From Xanthomonas translucens pv. cerealis (GTDB taxonomy: Bacteria > Pseudomonadota > Gammaproteobacteria > Xanthomonadales > Xanthomonadaceae), in contig NZ_CP038228.1 of NCBI RefSeq assembly GCF_006838285.1, positions 3,410,001 through 3,474,000 on the forward strand: 64,000 bases of DNA, read 5' to 3'. Positions 17,812 to 28,065 of the stretch are shown one piece after another. Both the position numbers and the translations under genes were made by a program. How positions within the stretch are numbered: the first letter of the stretch is position 1; every line of letters begins with the position of its first letter. The notes under the pieces are model-generated. The model was not told the DNA's origin. It saw only the letters and a program-made list of their open reading frames with translations, and searched no databases.

Positions 17812-18117
17812 GGTGTAGGAGCAACTGTCTTCAGCCGCGACGAGCGCAGTGGTGTTTTTTTTTCCGAAACGGCATGCAGTCGGGACTGAAGCCCCTCCCA
17901 CAAGCGGCCTCGCAACTCCAAGGCGCCGGTGAAGCCCTTGTGGGAGCGACTTCAGTCGCGACGAGCGCAGCGGCGAGCCTTGCGGCTTGGGACGTTGTCG
18001 CGGCTGAAGTTGCTCCTGCAGTGCACCCAGCAGGCGATCCGCAGGCCGTGTAGAAGCTTCAGCCGCGACCGGATCTTCCTGGTGAAGCCCGGTCGCGGCT
18101 GAACCCGCTTCTACAGG
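17812..18117. repeat. Composite REP/BIME-like intergenic repeat, copy 1
   Basis: The gap between glpQ and the YhhQ-like gene is filled with alternating arms of one family: CTTCAGCCGCGACGAGCG, GGACTGAAG, GTGGGAGCGACTTCAGTCGC, GTCGCGGCTGAAG, and a final palindromic pair enclosing CCGGTCGCGGCTGAA. The order of the first four arms is the same as in the repeats at 39137-39332 and 49774-49978. No gene is seen here. Confidence 0.85.
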
Positions 18118-18210
18118 GGGCGACGGCGTTGCGGCCAGCGTGCCACGCTACTGGCCGCGGCGCCGCCGCATCGCGATAATGCGCCGCCTCGCCCGCCGCG
18201 CCATCGCCCC

Positions 18211-18768
18211 ATGCCTCCAGCCTCCTCGCCATCGCCCGCGTTCGCCGCGCTGACCCCGCGCGCGCTGTCGCTGGCGGTGCTGGCGATGGGCGCGGTGGTG
18301 CTGCTGTCGAACGTGCTGGTGCAGTTCCCGATCAACGACTGGCTGACCTGGGGCGCCTTCAGCTATCCGCTGGCGTTCCTGGTCAGCAACCTGATCAATC
18401 GCCGCTTCGGCCCGCGCGCCGCGCGGCGCGTGGCCTGGTGCGGCTTCGCGCTGGCGGTGCTGCTGTCGATCTGGATCGCCACCCCACGCATCGCCGCCGC
18501 CTCGTGCCTGGCGTTCATCGCCGCGCAGTTGCTGGACATCGCGGTGTTCGATCGCCTGCGCCGCGGCCGCTGGTGGCGCGCGCCGATCGTGGCCACCACC
18601 TGTAGCGCGACACTGGACACGACGCTCTTCTGGTCGGTCGCCTTCGCCGGGTCGGCGCTGCCGTGGGTCAGCTGGGCCGCCGGCGACCTGGCGGTGAAAC
18701 TCGGCATCGCCGTGTTCCTGCTGGCGCCGTTCCGCGCGCTGTTGTGGCGGACCGCGCCGCCGCGCTGA
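18211..18768 (+). CDS. YhhQ/VUT-family queuosine precursor transporter
   Basis: A 185-residue integral membrane protein with about five to six hydrophobic helices. The pattern fits the YhhQ family, which imports queuosine precursors (preQ0/preQ1): LVQFPINDWLTWGAFSYPLAFLVSNLINRRFG and LAFIAAQLLDIAVFDRLRRGRWWRAPIVATTCSATLDTTLFW contain the conserved D, Q and N positions. The substrate is by family analogy. No riboswitch is visible upstream; that space is taken by repeats. The gene appears monocistronic. Confidence 0.82.
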   Translation: MPPASSPSPAFAALTPRALSLAVLAMGAVVLLSNVLVQFPINDWLTWGAFSYPLAFLVSNLINRRFGPRAARRVAWCGFALAVLLSIWIATPRIAAASCLAFIAAQLLDIAVFDRLRRGRWWRAPIVATTCSATLDTTLFWSVAFAGSALPWVSWAAGDLAVKLGIAVFLLAPFRALLWRTAPPR

Positions 18769-18769
18769 T

Positions 18770-18933
18770 CGCGCGACGCCGGCACGTTCTGTGCGCAGTG
18801 GTGCGATCTGAGCGCAGGGAACAACGGCAGTTGCAAGCCCGCCTGTGTGGCGCTGTTCGGCGTGGACCCGGACATGATGGCGGCGACTGGCACCGACGCA
18901 GTCTTGTTCCAGTCGCACTACGTCCGCGTCTGA
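18770..18933 (+). pseudogene. Possible C-terminal gene remnant, cysteine-containing
   Basis: An open frame of about 54 codons without a start follows the YhhQ-like stop and ends in TGA at 18931. It reads FCAQWCDLSAGNNGSCKPAC and then VALFGVDPDMMAATGTDAV, which looks like real protein rather than a GC-rich shadow. It could be the tail of a decayed gene. I do not recognise the family. Confidence 0.3.
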
Positions 18934-18943
18934 GCGGCGCCGC

Positions 18944-21784
18944 TCATCGCGGCGCGGCCTGGGTGTCGCGCCCGGCAACGAACGCGAGCTGCAGCGCGGC
19001 GGCGGCATCGGCAATCGCCGCCCGCGCCATGTCGATCTCCGCGCTGCGGGTGGTCAGCCGAGGGCGGCGGTCCAGGGTGCAGGCAAGCCCAGCGTCCACC
19101 AGCGTGGCGTGCGCGGCATGCAGGCCTTGCGCGGTGTCCACGCTCAGCCAGCCGGTGGCCGCCAATGCGTCGATCAGTGCCGGCGTCGCGCGCGGCACGA
19201 CCAGCGCGGGATGCTGCGCGGCGCCGAGCAGCACCCCGGCCTGCAGCAGGAATTCCAGATCGACCAGGCCGCCAGCGCCCTGCTTCAGGTCGAAGCGCGC
19301 GGCATCGCTGCGGTCCAGTTCGGTGCGCATGCGTGCACGCATCTTCACTACTTCCTCGCGTAGCTGCATCGCGTCGCGCGGGCGCGCCAGGGTCTGCGCG
19401 CGCACCTGCTCGAAGCGCTGCAGCAGCGCGGCATCGCCGGCCACGCCGCGCGCGCGCACCAGCGCCTGGTGTTCCCAGGTCCAGGCGCGTTCGCGCTGAT
19501 AGTCGGTATAGCTGGCCAGCGACGACACCAGCGCGCCCTTGCCGCCGTCCGGGCGCAGGCGCACATCGATGTCGTACAGGCGGCCGCCGCCGGTCACCGC
19601 GCCGAGCAGCGCGATCACCTTCTGCGCCAGCCGCGCGAACCAGCGCCCGCTCTCCAGCGGACGCGCCCCGTCCGAAGCCTCCACACCGGCGGCATGGTCG
19701 TACAGGAACACCAGGTCCAGGTCCGAGCCGATGCCCAATTCGCTGCCGCCGAGGCTGCCGTAGCCGATGATCGCGAAGCTGCCGCCAGGGACTTCGCCAT
19801 GCGCGGCGGCCAGCTCGGCGCGGGCCAGGCGCAGCACGCTCAGCACCACGCCTTCGGCCAGTTCTGCAAGTTGGCGGGCGCTGTGCACCGCCGGTTGGCG
19901 CCGGTCCAGCGCGGCCAGGGCGATGCGGAAGCTCAGCGCCTGGCGCGCTTCGTTGAGGCCGCGCAGGGCGGTTTCCGGATCGTCGCCAGCGGCGGCGACC
20001 GCGCTGTCGCACAGCCGCTGCAGCGCCGCCCGATCTGGCATCGGCCCAGCGACGCGGCTGTCGAGCAGTTCGTCGAGCAGCAACGGATGCGCCACCAGCC
20101 GTTCGGACAGGAATGCGCTGCGCGCCAGCACATCGACCAGCCGCGCCAGCGCGCTGGGCTGTTCGTCGAGCAAGGCCAGATAACTGGCGCGGCGCAGGAT
20201 CGCCTGCAGCAGGCCGAGCACGCGGTGCAGCGCGGCATCGGCCTGCAGCGTGCGCGCGGCGGCGTGCAACAATGCCGGCAGCACCCGGTCCAGGCGCGCG
20301 CGCGCCGCGTCCGACAGCGTGCGCACGCCCAGCGACTGCACCAAGCCGCGCAGCGCCTGGTCGGCGCCCTGCGCATCGGCGAAGCCGGCCGCGGCCAGCG
20401 CCTGCGCGCCGTCCTGCTGCGGCAGGCCACGCCAGTAACTGGCCAGTGCATCCGGTGCCACCGCCTGCACCCGCGGCGCCAGCAACTCGGCGAATTCAGC
20501 GGCGACGCGGTCGCGCTGCGCCTGCAACGCGGCGTACAACTGCGCCCAATCCGCGTAGCCCAGGCCGAACGCGATGCGTGCGCGGTCCAGCGCGTCTTCC
20601 GGCAGCGCGTGGGTCTGCGCGTCGCGCAGCATCTGCAGGCGGTTCTCGACCCGGCGCAGGAAGCGGTACGCCTGGGCCAGCGCCGCGCCGTCCGCGGCCG
20701 CGACCTGGCCGCCGGCGACCAGCGCCTGCAGAGCGGGCAGCAAGCGGCGCTCGCGCAGTGCCGGTTCGCGGCCAGCGCGGATCAGTTGCAGCGACTGCAC
20801 CAGGAATTCGATCTCGCGGATCCCGCCGGGACCGCGCTTGATGTCGTCCAGGCGGTCGTGGCGCGCGACTTCGGCGATGATCGCGGCCTTCATCTCGCGC
20901 AGTCCATCGAGCGCGGTGAAGTCGAGGTAGCGCCGGTACACGAACGGGCGCAGCGTCTGCAGCCAGTCCTCGCCGGCGGCGCTGTCGCCGGCCACCGCGC
21001 GCGCCTTCAGCCACGCATAGCGCTCCCAGTCGCGGCCTTCGCGCTGGAAGTAGTGGTCCATGGCGGCGAACGACAGCGCCACCCGCCCGGCAGTGCCGAA
21101 CGGACGCAGGCGCAGATCCACCCGGTGCGAGAAGCCATCGGCGGTGGTCTCATCCAGCAGCCGCGCCAGGCGCTGGCCGAGGCGGGCGAAATATTCCTCG
21201 GCGGCGAGCGCGCGCGCGCCGTCGGATTCGCCGTCTTGCGGATAGGCGTAGACCAGGTCCACGTCCGAGGAGAAGTTCAGTTCGCCGCCGCCGAGCTTGC
21301 CCAGGCCGAACACCACCAGCCGCTGCACGCTGCCGTCGGCGCCGCGGACCACGCCGTGGCGCGTGGCGAATTCGCCTTCCAGCGCCTGCAGCGCGATGCC
21401 CAGGCAGGTCTCGGCCAACTGCGTGCTGCCGGCCAGGGTCGCATCGACGTCGTCCAGGCCCAGCACATCGCGCCACACCAGCCGCGCCGAGGCGGCGGCG
21501 CGATAGCGGCGCAGCTGCGCCGGCCATGCCGCCGGCTGCGCCGGATCCAGCTGCGGCACCGGCAACGGCGGCGGGTCGGGCTGCGCCAGATGCGCGAACA
21601 GCGTCGGTTGCCGGCACAAGGTGTCGAGCAGGAAATCGCTGGCGAGCAGCGCGCGGCGCAGCGGCGCGTCGAACGCCGGCGCGGCGGGCCATGGCTGCGC
21701 GGCCAGGCTCTGGCGCAAGCGCGCCAGGCTGCGTTCGAGCAAGGGCTGCAGGGCGTCTGGAACAATCGAGGACGGGGTTGGCAT
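18944..21784 (-). CDS. glnE: Glutamine synthetase adenylyltransferase/adenylyl-removing enzyme
   Basis: A 946-residue bifunctional enzyme, identical in length to E. coli GlnE, that adds AMP to and removes it from glutamine synthetase in response to PII and glutamine. Two nucleotidyltransferase domains are visible: the N-terminal one with [18 protein letters not shown] and the C-terminal one with [24 protein letters not shown], each followed by a helical GlnE region. The ATG at 21784 ([16 protein letters not shown]) is preferred over a longer arginine-rich frame to 21886. The gene is not linked to glnA or glnB here. Confidence 0.96.
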   Translation of the reverse strand: MPTPSSIVPDALQPLLERSLARLRQSLAAQPWPAAPAFDAPLRRALLASDFLLDTLCRQPTLFAHLAQPDPPPLPVPQLDPAQPAAWPAQLRRYRAAASARLVWRDVLGLDDVDATLAGSTQLAETCLGIALQALEGEFATRHGVVRGADGSVQRLVVFGLGKLGGGELNFSSDVDLVYAYPQDGESDGARALAAEEYFARLGQRLARLLDETTADGFSHRVDLRLRPFGTAGRVALSFAAMDHYFQREGRDWERYAWLKARAVAGDSAAGEDWLQTLRPFVYRRYLDFTALDGLREMKAAIIAEVARHDRLDDIKRGPGGIREIEFLVQSLQLIRAGREPALRERRLLPALQALVAGGQVAAADGAALAQAYRFLRRVENRLQMLRDAQTHALPEDALDRARIAFGLGYADWAQLYAALQAQRDRVAAEFAELLAPRVQAVAPDALASYWRGLPQQDGAQALAAAGFADAQGADQALRGLVQSLGVRTLSDAARARLDRVLPALLHAAARTLQADAALHRVLGLLQAILRRASYLALLDEQPSALARLVDVLARSAFLSERLVAHPLLLDELLDSRVAGPMPDRAALQRLCDSAVAAAGDDPETALRGLNEARQALSFRIALAALDRRQPAVHSARQLAELAEGVVLSVLRLARAELAAAHGEVPGGSFAIIGYGSLGGSELGIGSDLDLVFLYDHAAGVEASDGARPLESGRWFARLAQKVIALLGAVTGGGRLYDIDVRLRPDGGKGALVSSLASYTDYQRERAWTWEHQALVRARGVAGDAALLQRFEQVRAQTLARPRDAMQLREEVVKMRARMRTELDRSDAARFDLKQGAGGLVDLEFLLQAGVLLGAAQHPALVVPRATPALIDALAATGWLSVDTAQGLHAAHATLVDAGLACTLDRRPRLTTRSAEIDMARAAIADAAAALQLAFVAGRDTQAAPR

Positions 21785-21931
21785 GGGCCGATTCTGGCAT
21801 CCCGGCCTGTCCGCAGACAGCGGCGCGCGATCATGGCGGCGGCGGCGAACGCGGTTCGCGTGCTCCGGGAAAGCGCGGGACGCCACCTGACCGCAGCAAC
21901 CACGGCGTGGCAGAATCGACGATCGCCAGGC

Positions 21932-21966
21932 AAAAAAAGCCCGCTTGCAGCGAACTGCCAGCGGGC
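21932..21966 (-). terminator. Rho-independent terminator, minus strand
   Basis: The stem GCCCGCT...AGCGGGC, extended inward by TGCAG/CTGC, is followed on the minus strand by seven T residues. It lies about 270 bases after the AsmA-like gene and 150 bases before the glnE start. It could end the AsmA-like transcript or a short RNA starting around 22010. Confidence 0.75.
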
Positions 21967-22237
21967 CTTGCTCCCTCCCCCACGTCGGGATGCAGGTTGA
22001 TCTTGGGCGCTTTTTTTACGCATTGCACGCTGCACTGCAAAACGAAACCGGACGGTACATTCTGCTGCGCCGCAGTATGCGCCGCTGTCTCGTCTTCACC
22101 CGCTGCGCGATGCCGACGCGCCCGCGTCGAGCGGCGTGCCGTGGTCGCAGCATCATGCCGCCGGTGACCGAGCGATCGTGCGATCGGTCGCGGCTGAAGC
22201 CGCGCCTACAACGCGCGCGCGGGTGCGATGCGGCGGC
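21967..22237. other. Intergenic region with one REP-like arm
   Basis: Between the terminator and the AsmA-like stop I find no gene. At 22186-22211 there is a single repeat arm (GGTCGCGGCTGAAGCCGCGCC) of the family described at 17812-18117. A T6 run at 22011-22016 is not preceded by a convincing stem. Confidence 0.5.
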
Positions 22238-24460
22238 TCAGGGCGCCGCCGGTGCAGGCGCGGGCGGCGGTTCCGGCAACCACGCCGGCTGCCGCTCGTA
22301 CCATTCGCGCGCGTTGAGCAGATGCCATTGCCGCTGTTCGCCGCGCAGCGCCACGCCGACGCCGAGCACGCCCCAGCGCGCATACAGATCGCCCTGGGTG
22401 CCGGCATCGCCGACGCGCAGGCGCGCGCGCAGCGAAACGCGCTGGTTTTCCGCGCGCAGACGGTCCAGCCACAGTGCGTCCTTGCTCCATCGCAACTGAC
22501 CACGCGCATCCAGTTGCCCGGCATCGACCAGCTTCAGCAGCCAGGCCGGCGCATCGCTGCGCTGCGCGAATACCGCCAGCACCGGGCCGGCATCGCGCAT
22601 CTGCATCTGCACCTGCGCATCGGCCTGCGTGGCCGGCGCCGCAGCGATACGCCCCTGCGGCACGCGCAGCGTGGCCCACCAGTCGCGCTGTTTACCACCG
22701 TCGCCGTAGCGCACGCCCTGCACGCGCAGCGTGCTGCCGCTGAGGTCGAAACGCTTGTCGTGCAGTTGCGCGCGCCGCAGCCGCGCGTCGAGATCGAGGT
22801 CGCCGGCCAGCGCCAATCCGGCCGCCTGCAGCCGCGCCTGGCGGCCGCGCACGCGCACATGGCCTTCGCCCACCTGCCCGGCCGCATCCAGGTGCACATC
22901 GCCACTGAGCGAGCCACTGCCGCCGAGCACGCGCACCTGCGTTGCCGGCAGGTAGCGGTTGTAGGCGCTCAGGTCGGGCACGCGCGCATCGTCGAAGCGC
23001 AGCCGCGCCTGCAGCGAGTCGTGCATCGTCGCCAGGGTGCCAGCGCCGTCCAGGTCCAGGCGCAGGTTCTCGCCCTGCACGAAGATCGCCTTGGGGTCGG
23101 CCAGCGGCGCCAGCGCGAAGCTGTGCATGCGCACAGCGACCTCGGTGCGCGGCTGCGCGGCAGTGCCGACGATGCGTCCGGCGGCCTGCGCCTTGCCGCG
23201 GATGCGCACTCGCAGCACATCGGCCGTGGCCTGCACCTCGGGCACGTCGAGGCGGCTGCCCGGCTGCAGCGCGCCGTGCGCCAGGCGCAGATCGGCCGAT
23301 ACATCGCCGCCGCCGTCGAGCCGGAACCACGGCTTGCGCACCAGCAGGTCGCTGATCCAGTTCAGCGATTCGAAATGCCAGCGCCCCTGCAGCGTGCCGG
23401 ACAGCCGCGGCAGCAGCGCGCCGGGGTCGTCGAAAGGCAGCGTTCGTCCGCCGATGCGCAGGTCGGCGTCGAGCATGCTGCGCGGATCGATCTGCCCAGG
23501 CAGGCGTGCGCGCAGCCGGATGTCGCGATCGACATCGAGCAGCAGCGCCAGCACGCCGCGATCGGTGGCGCCGACGCCGGCATGCAGCGGCACCCGCCAG
23601 GTGAGCTTGCTGCCGGGCTGCAGTTCGCCACGCAGCAGGCGCAGGTTCGCCTGCACATGGCCGAGCCCGGGCTCGGTGCTCAAGCGCGTCTGCGCCCCGG
23701 CGGTGTCGATGCGCAGCGCCACGCTGCGCCCGTGCAGCTGCAGCGCCAGGTCGGCGATGCCGAGCTTGCGCAGGCCCGGCGCCTGCGCGCGGTAATGGCG
23801 CGGGAACGAAAAGCGCGCGTCCACGTGCGCCTGGTCGGCGATCTGGCGCTTGCCGTAGCGCACGCTGGCATCGTCGAACACGATCTGCGACGGAAACAAT
23901 TGCGCCGGCCCGCCCTTGAGTTGTTTGAGGAAGCCCACCGTGCCGTGGCCCTTGCCTTCGATCGCCAGGTCGCCGATGCGCGCGCGGCGCAGCGTGCCGC
24001 TGTGAATCGCGTCGAAGCGCAGGGTCCAACCCTGGTCGCTCTGCGGTGGCGGCGGAATGGCGTCGGCGACGCGGTCGATCTCGCCGATCACGTTCACCGC
24101 CTCCATCCATGGCAGGCGCACTTCGCGGTGCAACAGCGGCAACAGCGCGATGCGCGCGCTGGCGCGATCGGCGCGCACGCTCCACACGGTGCGCTGCACG
24201 TGGCCGCGTATGCGCAGGTCCCACGCCGTGACGAAGCCCGGCAGCACGGTCAGCGCAGGCCCGGTGTGCATGCGGAATTTTTCCGGCGTGCGGTTGGTCG
24301 CCAGGTCGAACAGCGGCGTGTTGAGAAACACGTTGCCCAGCAGCAGGTACAGCAGATAGGCGATCAGCAGCCCGCGCAGCAGCAAACGCAACGCACGCGG
24401 CCAGCGCCGGTAGCGGTCAAGGGCGGCGTTCGGCGAGAGGCGGGCGAAGGGCGGCACCAT
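22238..24460 (-). CDS. Large AsmA-like membrane-anchored protein of unknown role
   Basis: A 740-residue protein with one N-terminal transmembrane helix (ALRLLLRGLLIAYLLYLLLGNVFL, here about 22-45) and a long remainder predicted to be exported. The remainder is built of repeated beta-strand segments with D-G-A-G, LRLDG and VRVRG-type stretches, as in AsmA/TamB/YhdP-like proteins that bridge the envelope and move lipids. I cannot assign it to one named member. The tail ends in a Pro/Ala-rich stretch. The ATG at 24460 gives the membrane anchor directly; it is divergent from the CoA-transferase gene. Confidence 0.65.
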   Translation of the reverse strand: MVPPFARLSPNAALDRYRRWPRALRLLLRGLLIAYLLYLLLGNVFLNTPLFDLATNRTPEKFRMHTGPALTVLPGFVTAWDLRIRGHVQRTVWSVRADRASARIALLPLLHREVRLPWMEAVNVIGEIDRVADAIPPPPQSDQGWTLRFDAIHSGTLRRARIGDLAIEGKGHGTVGFLKQLKGGPAQLFPSQIVFDDASVRYGKRQIADQAHVDARFSFPRHYRAQAPGLRKLGIADLALQLHGRSVALRIDTAGAQTRLSTEPGLGHVQANLRLLRGELQPGSKLTWRVPLHAGVGATDRGVLALLLDVDRDIRLRARLPGQIDPRSMLDADLRIGGRTLPFDDPGALLPRLSGTLQGRWHFESLNWISDLLVRKPWFRLDGGGDVSADLRLAHGALQPGSRLDVPEVQATADVLRVRIRGKAQAAGRIVGTAAQPRTEVAVRMHSFALAPLADPKAIFVQGENLRLDLDGAGTLATMHDSLQARLRFDDARVPDLSAYNRYLPATQVRVLGGSGSLSGDVHLDAAGQVGEGHVRVRGRQARLQAAGLALAGDLDLDARLRRAQLHDKRFDLSGSTLRVQGVRYGDGGKQRDWWATLRVPQGRIAAAPATQADAQVQMQMRDAGPVLAVFAQRSDAPAWLLKLVDAGQLDARGQLRWSKDALWLDRLRAENQRVSLRARLRVGDAGTQGDLYARWGVLGVGVALRGEQRQWHLLNAREWYERQPAWLPEPPPAPAPAAP

Positions 24461-24585
24461 GGCACTATCGCCGCGCCGCGGCCTGGGCCGCGTGAACGCC
24501 TTGCCGCTACTGCAGCAGTGGCGCACACCCGCGCCCGGCGCGATCCGCGATAATCGTGGTTTCCCCTTCCCGCCACGGTCGCCGC

Positions 24586-26106
24586 ATGTCCGCCGAACGC
24601 ATCCTTCACCCGCGCCTGCGCGAGCGCATCGTCAGCGCCGAAGCCGCCGCCGCACTGATCCAACCGGGCGAGACGGTGGCGATGAGCGGCTTCACCGGTT
24701 CCGGTTATCCCAAGGCGGTGCCGATCGCGCTTGCGCAGCGGATCGAGGCCGCACACCTGCAAGGCCAGGCGTTCAAGATCCAGCTGATGACCGGTGCCTC
24801 CACCGCGCCGGAACTGGACGGGGCGCTGGCCAAGGCCGAGGGCATCGCCCTGCGCATGCCGTTCCAGACCGACCCGGACGCGCGCCAGCGGATCAATGCC
24901 GGCACCCTGGACTACATCGACATCCACCTCAGCCATGTCGCCCAGCACGTGTGGTTCGGCTTCTACGGCGAGATCGACACCGCGGTGGTGGAAGTGGCCG
25001 GCATCCGCGAGGACGGCAGCCTGATTCCGTCCACCTCGATCGGCAACAACAAGACCTGGCTGGACCTGGCCAGGAAGGTGATCGTCGAGGTCAACGACTG
25101 GCAACCGGCCGGCATCGACGGCATGCACGACGTGTACTACGGCACCGCGCTGCCGCCGCAGCGCAAGCCGATCCCGCTGCTGCACGCCGACGACCGCATC
25201 GGCGAGCCGTCGTTGCGCTGCGATCCGGACAAGATCGTGGCGGTGGTGCGTACCCATGGCCCGGACCGCAACAGCCCGTTCACCCCGGCCGACGCGAGCA
25301 GCGAGCGCATCGCCGCGCACCTGATCGCCTTCCTCCAGCACGAAGTGAGCAAGGGCCGGTTGCCGGCCAACCTGCTGCCGTTGCAGTCGGGCGTGGGCAA
25401 CATCCCCAACGCGGTGCTGGCCGGCCTGGCCAGCAGCGGCTTTCGCGACCTGAGCGCCTTCACCGAGGTGATCCAGGACGGCATGCTCGACCTGCTGCGC
25501 AGCGGCGTGCTGAAAGTGGCCTCGTGCACGGGGTTTGCGTTGAGTCCTGAGGCGAACGAGGAGTTCAAGCGCAACATCGATTTCTATCGCCAGCGCATCA
25601 TCCTGCGCACGCAGGAGATTTCCAATCATCCGGAACTGGTGCGGCGGCTGGGCTGCATTGCGATGAACGGCATGATCGAGGCCGACCTGTACGGCAACGT
25701 CAATTCCACCCACGTGATGGGCAGCCGCATCATGAACGGCATCGGCGGTTCCGGCGACTTCGCGCGCAACAGTTTCCTGTCGATCTTCCTCAGCCCGAGC
25801 ACTGCAAAGCACGGCAGCATCTCGGCGATCGTGCCGATGGTCAGCCACGTGGACCACACCGAGCACGACGTCTCCATCATCGTCACCGAACACGGCTTGG
25901 CCGACCTGCGCGGGCTGCCGCCGCGGCACCGCGCGCGGCAGCTGATCGACCACTGCGTGGACCCGAGCTACCGCGTGCAGCTGGAAGACTATTTCGACCG
26001 CGCGCTGCACGACAGCTACGGCAAGCACACCCCGCACCTGCTGCCCGAGGCGCTGTCCTGGCACCAACGCTGGCTGGACACCGGAAGCATGCACGCGGCG
26101 GGTTGA
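24586..26106 (+). CDS. Acetyl-CoA hydrolase/succinyl-CoA:acetate CoA-transferase
   Basis: A 506-residue class I CoA-transferase of the Ach1/AarC type, which moves CoA between succinyl-CoA and acetate (or hydrolyses acetyl-CoA). The N-terminal GFTGSGYPKAVPIALAQRI, the middle LPLQSGVGNIPNAVLAGL with FTEVIQDGMLDLL, and the C-terminal IVPMVSHVDHTEHDVSIIVTEHGLADLRG are characteristic. It would act in acetate handling around the TCA cycle. The ATG at 24586 matches the family start. Monocistronic, divergent from the AsmA-like gene; a repeat element follows. Confidence 0.92.
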   Translation: MSAERILHPRLRERIVSAEAAAALIQPGETVAMSGFTGSGYPKAVPIALAQRIEAAHLQGQAFKIQLMTGASTAPELDGALAKAEGIALRMPFQTDPDARQRINAGTLDYIDIHLSHVAQHVWFGFYGEIDTAVVEVAGIREDGSLIPSTSIGNNKTWLDLARKVIVEVNDWQPAGIDGMHDVYYGTALPPQRKPIPLLHADDRIGEPSLRCDPDKIVAVVRTHGPDRNSPFTPADASSERIAAHLIAFLQHEVSKGRLPANLLPLQSGVGNIPNAVLAGLASSGFRDLSAFTEVIQDGMLDLLRSGVLKVASCTGFALSPEANEEFKRNIDFYRQRIILRTQEISNHPELVRRLGCIAMNGMIEADLYGNVNSTHVMGSRIMNGIGGSGDFARNSFLSIFLSPSTAKHGSISAIVPMVSHVDHTEHDVSIIVTEHGLADLRGLPPRHRARQLIDHCVDPSYRVQLEDYFDRALHDSYGKHTPHLLPEALSWHQRWLDTGSMHAAG

Positions 26107-26151
26107 CCCATCCAGCGCGCTGCGCAGCGCCAGCACCGCGGCTCCCGCGCT

Positions 26152-26302
26152 TTTTTGTAGGCTTCAGCCGCGACAAACGAAGTCACGCAGTCGCCGCGAC
26201 CGGAACGCGGGGACTGAAGTCCCTCCCACAGTGCACCCGGCACGCTGGCCGCGAGACCTTTGTGGGAGCGACTTCAGTCGCGACGAGCGGAGCCGCGATG
26301 CT
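26152..26302. repeat. REP/BIME-like intergenic repeat, copy 2
   Basis: Arms GTAGGCTTCAGCCGCGAC, GGGACTGAAGTCCCTCCCAC and GTGGGAGCGACTTCAGTCGC fill the space between the CoA-transferase and the GIY-YIG gene. The same arms occur in the other elements of this family in the window. Confidence 0.8.
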
Positions 26303-26346
26303 GACAGGCTTCGGACGCGGTCGGCGCCAAAGCCTACACCGTCCCA

Positions 26347-26631
26347 CTATGCATCGATGGACGAGGACACCAGGTCAGGCTCGCTCAGAAACGCCAGCTT
26401 GCGCGCACGCGGCAATTGCTTGAGCGCCCATTCGGCGCGCGAGGCGGCGGCACGGTCCGGGTAGGCGCGGCTGGCCAGCAGCCGCAGCGGCGGGTTGGCA
26501 CGGGTGTACTTGGCACCGGCGCCACGAAGATGCGCCTGATAGCGCGCCTCGAGGTCGAGGGTGATGCCCGCGTAGTAGCTGCCGTTGCGGCATTCGAGCA
26601 GGTACAGGAACCAGGGCGGGGCGTCGGCCAT
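26347..26631 (-). CDS. GIY-YIG nuclease-fold protein (UPF0213/YhbQ-like)
   Basis: A 94-residue protein consisting of one GIY-YIG domain. [20 protein letters not shown] carries the YLL...YAG form of the motif, followed by the conserved R ([18 protein letters not shown]) and the catalytic-type Glu in [10 protein letters not shown]. Small stand-alone proteins of this family are linked to DNA repair or damage tolerance in other bacteria, but the role is not settled. The ATG at 26631 matches the family length; upstream sequence in frame is arginine-rich and unlikely to be coding. Confidence 0.85.
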   Translation of the reverse strand: MADAPPWFLYLLECRNGSYYAGITLDLEARYQAHLRGAGAKYTRANPPLRLLASRAYPDRAAASRAEWALKQLPRARKLAFLSEPDLVSSSIDA

Positions 26632-26943
26632 GCACGCATTATCGGCCGGCGCGTGATTTGCGCCAGCTTGTGCCGCGCCACAGCGCTTTGCGCCCGGAAA
26701 ACCGATACGGCGGCGCCGCCGCGCTAAAACGTCGCGCAACCGGCTTTAACGCAACCCGAACACCTTGCCGGTCGCTGCCACACGCCGGCACACCGCCGCC
26801 ACGGCACGGGCGCATAACTTGACCACCGGCCGAATGCCGTCGATGAAGAAGCTCTCTCCCTTTGGATTCGACGGCACGGCCGGGTCTTTTTGGGCGACAC
26901 GCAACGAGCACTCGGCTCGCTGCGCATCAGCGCTCGGCCACGC
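26632..26943. other. Intergenic region without recognised gene
   Basis: This 312-base gap between aroG and the GIY-YIG gene has a 9-bp inverted repeat around 26836-26877 (TGCCGTCGA and its complement) without a T tract. A short plus-strand frame starting at 26844 is not supported by any family feature. I see no terminator with a clear U-run for aroG. Confidence 0.4.
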
Positions 26944-28017
26944 TCAGGCCGCTTGCGACAACCGCACCTGGCGCCGCGCACGTACCGCCTGCGCCAGACG
27001 CTCCAGCACCTGCACCGAGCTGTCCCAATCGATGCAGCCGTCGGTGATGCTCTGCCCGTAGACCAGTGGCTGGCCGTCGAGCAGTTCCTGGCGGCCGCCG
27101 AGCAGATGGCTCTCCACCATCGCGCCGACGATGCGGGTCTGTCCGGCTTCCAGCTGCGTGGCGATGTCCTCGATCACCTTCGGCTGGTTGTCCGGATTCT
27201 TGCCGCTGTTGGCGTGGCTGGCATCGACCATCAGCCGTGCCGGCAACCCGGCCTTCTCCAGCACCTGGCCGGCGGCGGCGACGCTGGCCGCGTCGTAGTT
27301 GGGCAGCTTGCCGCCGCGCAGAATCACGTGGCAGTCGGGATTGCCGGTGGTGGTGGCGACCGCGGTCTGGCCGTCCTTGGTCACCGCCAGGAAATGGTGC
27401 GGATGCGAGGCCGCGCCAACCGCATCCACCGCGATCTTGACGTCGCCGCTGGTGCCGTTCTTGAAGCCGACCGGGCACGACAGGCCCGAGGCCAGTTCGC
27501 GGTGCACCTGGCTTTCGGTGGTGCGCGCGCCGATCGCGCCCCAGGCCACCAGATCGGCAATGTACTGCGGCGAGATGATGTCGAGGAATTCCACGCCGGC
27601 CGGCAGGCCGAGGCGGTTGATGTCGCGCAGCAGGCCGCGCGCCAGGCGCAGGCCCTTGTTGATGTCGAAGCTGCCGTCGAGATTGGGATCGTTGATCAGG
27701 CCCTTCCAGCCGATCGTGGTGCGCGGCTTCTCGAAGTACACCCGCATCACGATCTCCAGCGCATCGCCGTAGCTGTCGCGCAACGGGCGCAGGCGCTGCG
27801 CGTAGTCCATCGCCGCCACCGGATCGTGGATCGAGCACGGGCCGATCACCACCGCCAGGCGGTCGTCGCGGCCGTGCAGGATGTCGTGCAGCGCCGCGCG
27901 CGAGGCAGCGACGGTCTGCGAGGCCTGTTCGTCGCAGGGCAGCAGCGACAACAGCTGGGCGGGCGGGGTCAGCGGTTCGATCTTGCGGATGCGCAGATCG
28001 TCGGTATGCGGGGCCAT
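26944..28017 (-). CDS. aroG: 3-deoxy-7-phosphoheptulonate (DAHP) synthase, class I
   Basis: A 357-residue AroFGH-type enzyme that condenses phosphoenolpyruvate and erythrose-4-phosphate, the first step of the shikimate pathway. Visible signatures: VIGPCSIHDPVAAMDYA, YFEKPRTTIGWKGLINDP, GARTTESQVHRELASGL and the C-terminal VDASHANSGKNPDNQP. The ATG at 28017 fits family length. Which aromatic acid inhibits it cannot be read with certainty, so aroG is a family-level symbol. A leader peptide and terminator immediately upstream show control by attenuation. Confidence 0.94.
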   Translation of the reverse strand: MAPHTDDLRIRKIEPLTPPAQLLSLLPCDEQASQTVAASRAALHDILHGRDDRLAVVIGPCSIHDPVAAMDYAQRLRPLRDSYGDALEIVMRVYFEKPRTTIGWKGLINDPNLDGSFDINKGLRLARGLLRDINRLGLPAGVEFLDIISPQYIADLVAWGAIGARTTESQVHRELASGLSCPVGFKNGTSGDVKIAVDAVGAASHPHHFLAVTKDGQTAVATTTGNPDCHVILRGGKLPNYDAASVAAAGQVLEKAGLPARLMVDASHANSGKNPDNQPKVIEDIATQLEAGQTRIVGAMVESHLLGGRQELLDGQPLVYGQSITDGCIDWDSSVQVLERLAQAVRARRQVRLSQAA

Positions 28018-28065
28018 GGGGAATCTCTCGGTCGGGTTCTGGGTGGGGGCCAGGTCCGGCGGCAT

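Noticed and set aside
19469..22000. 843-residue frame opposite glnE
   Set aside because: Low-complexity antisense frame; GlnE domains are complete on the minus strand.
26844..27061. Short plus-strand frame starting MKKLSPFGFDG
   Set aside because: It runs into the antisense of aroG, has no ribosome-binding site of note and no recognisable family.
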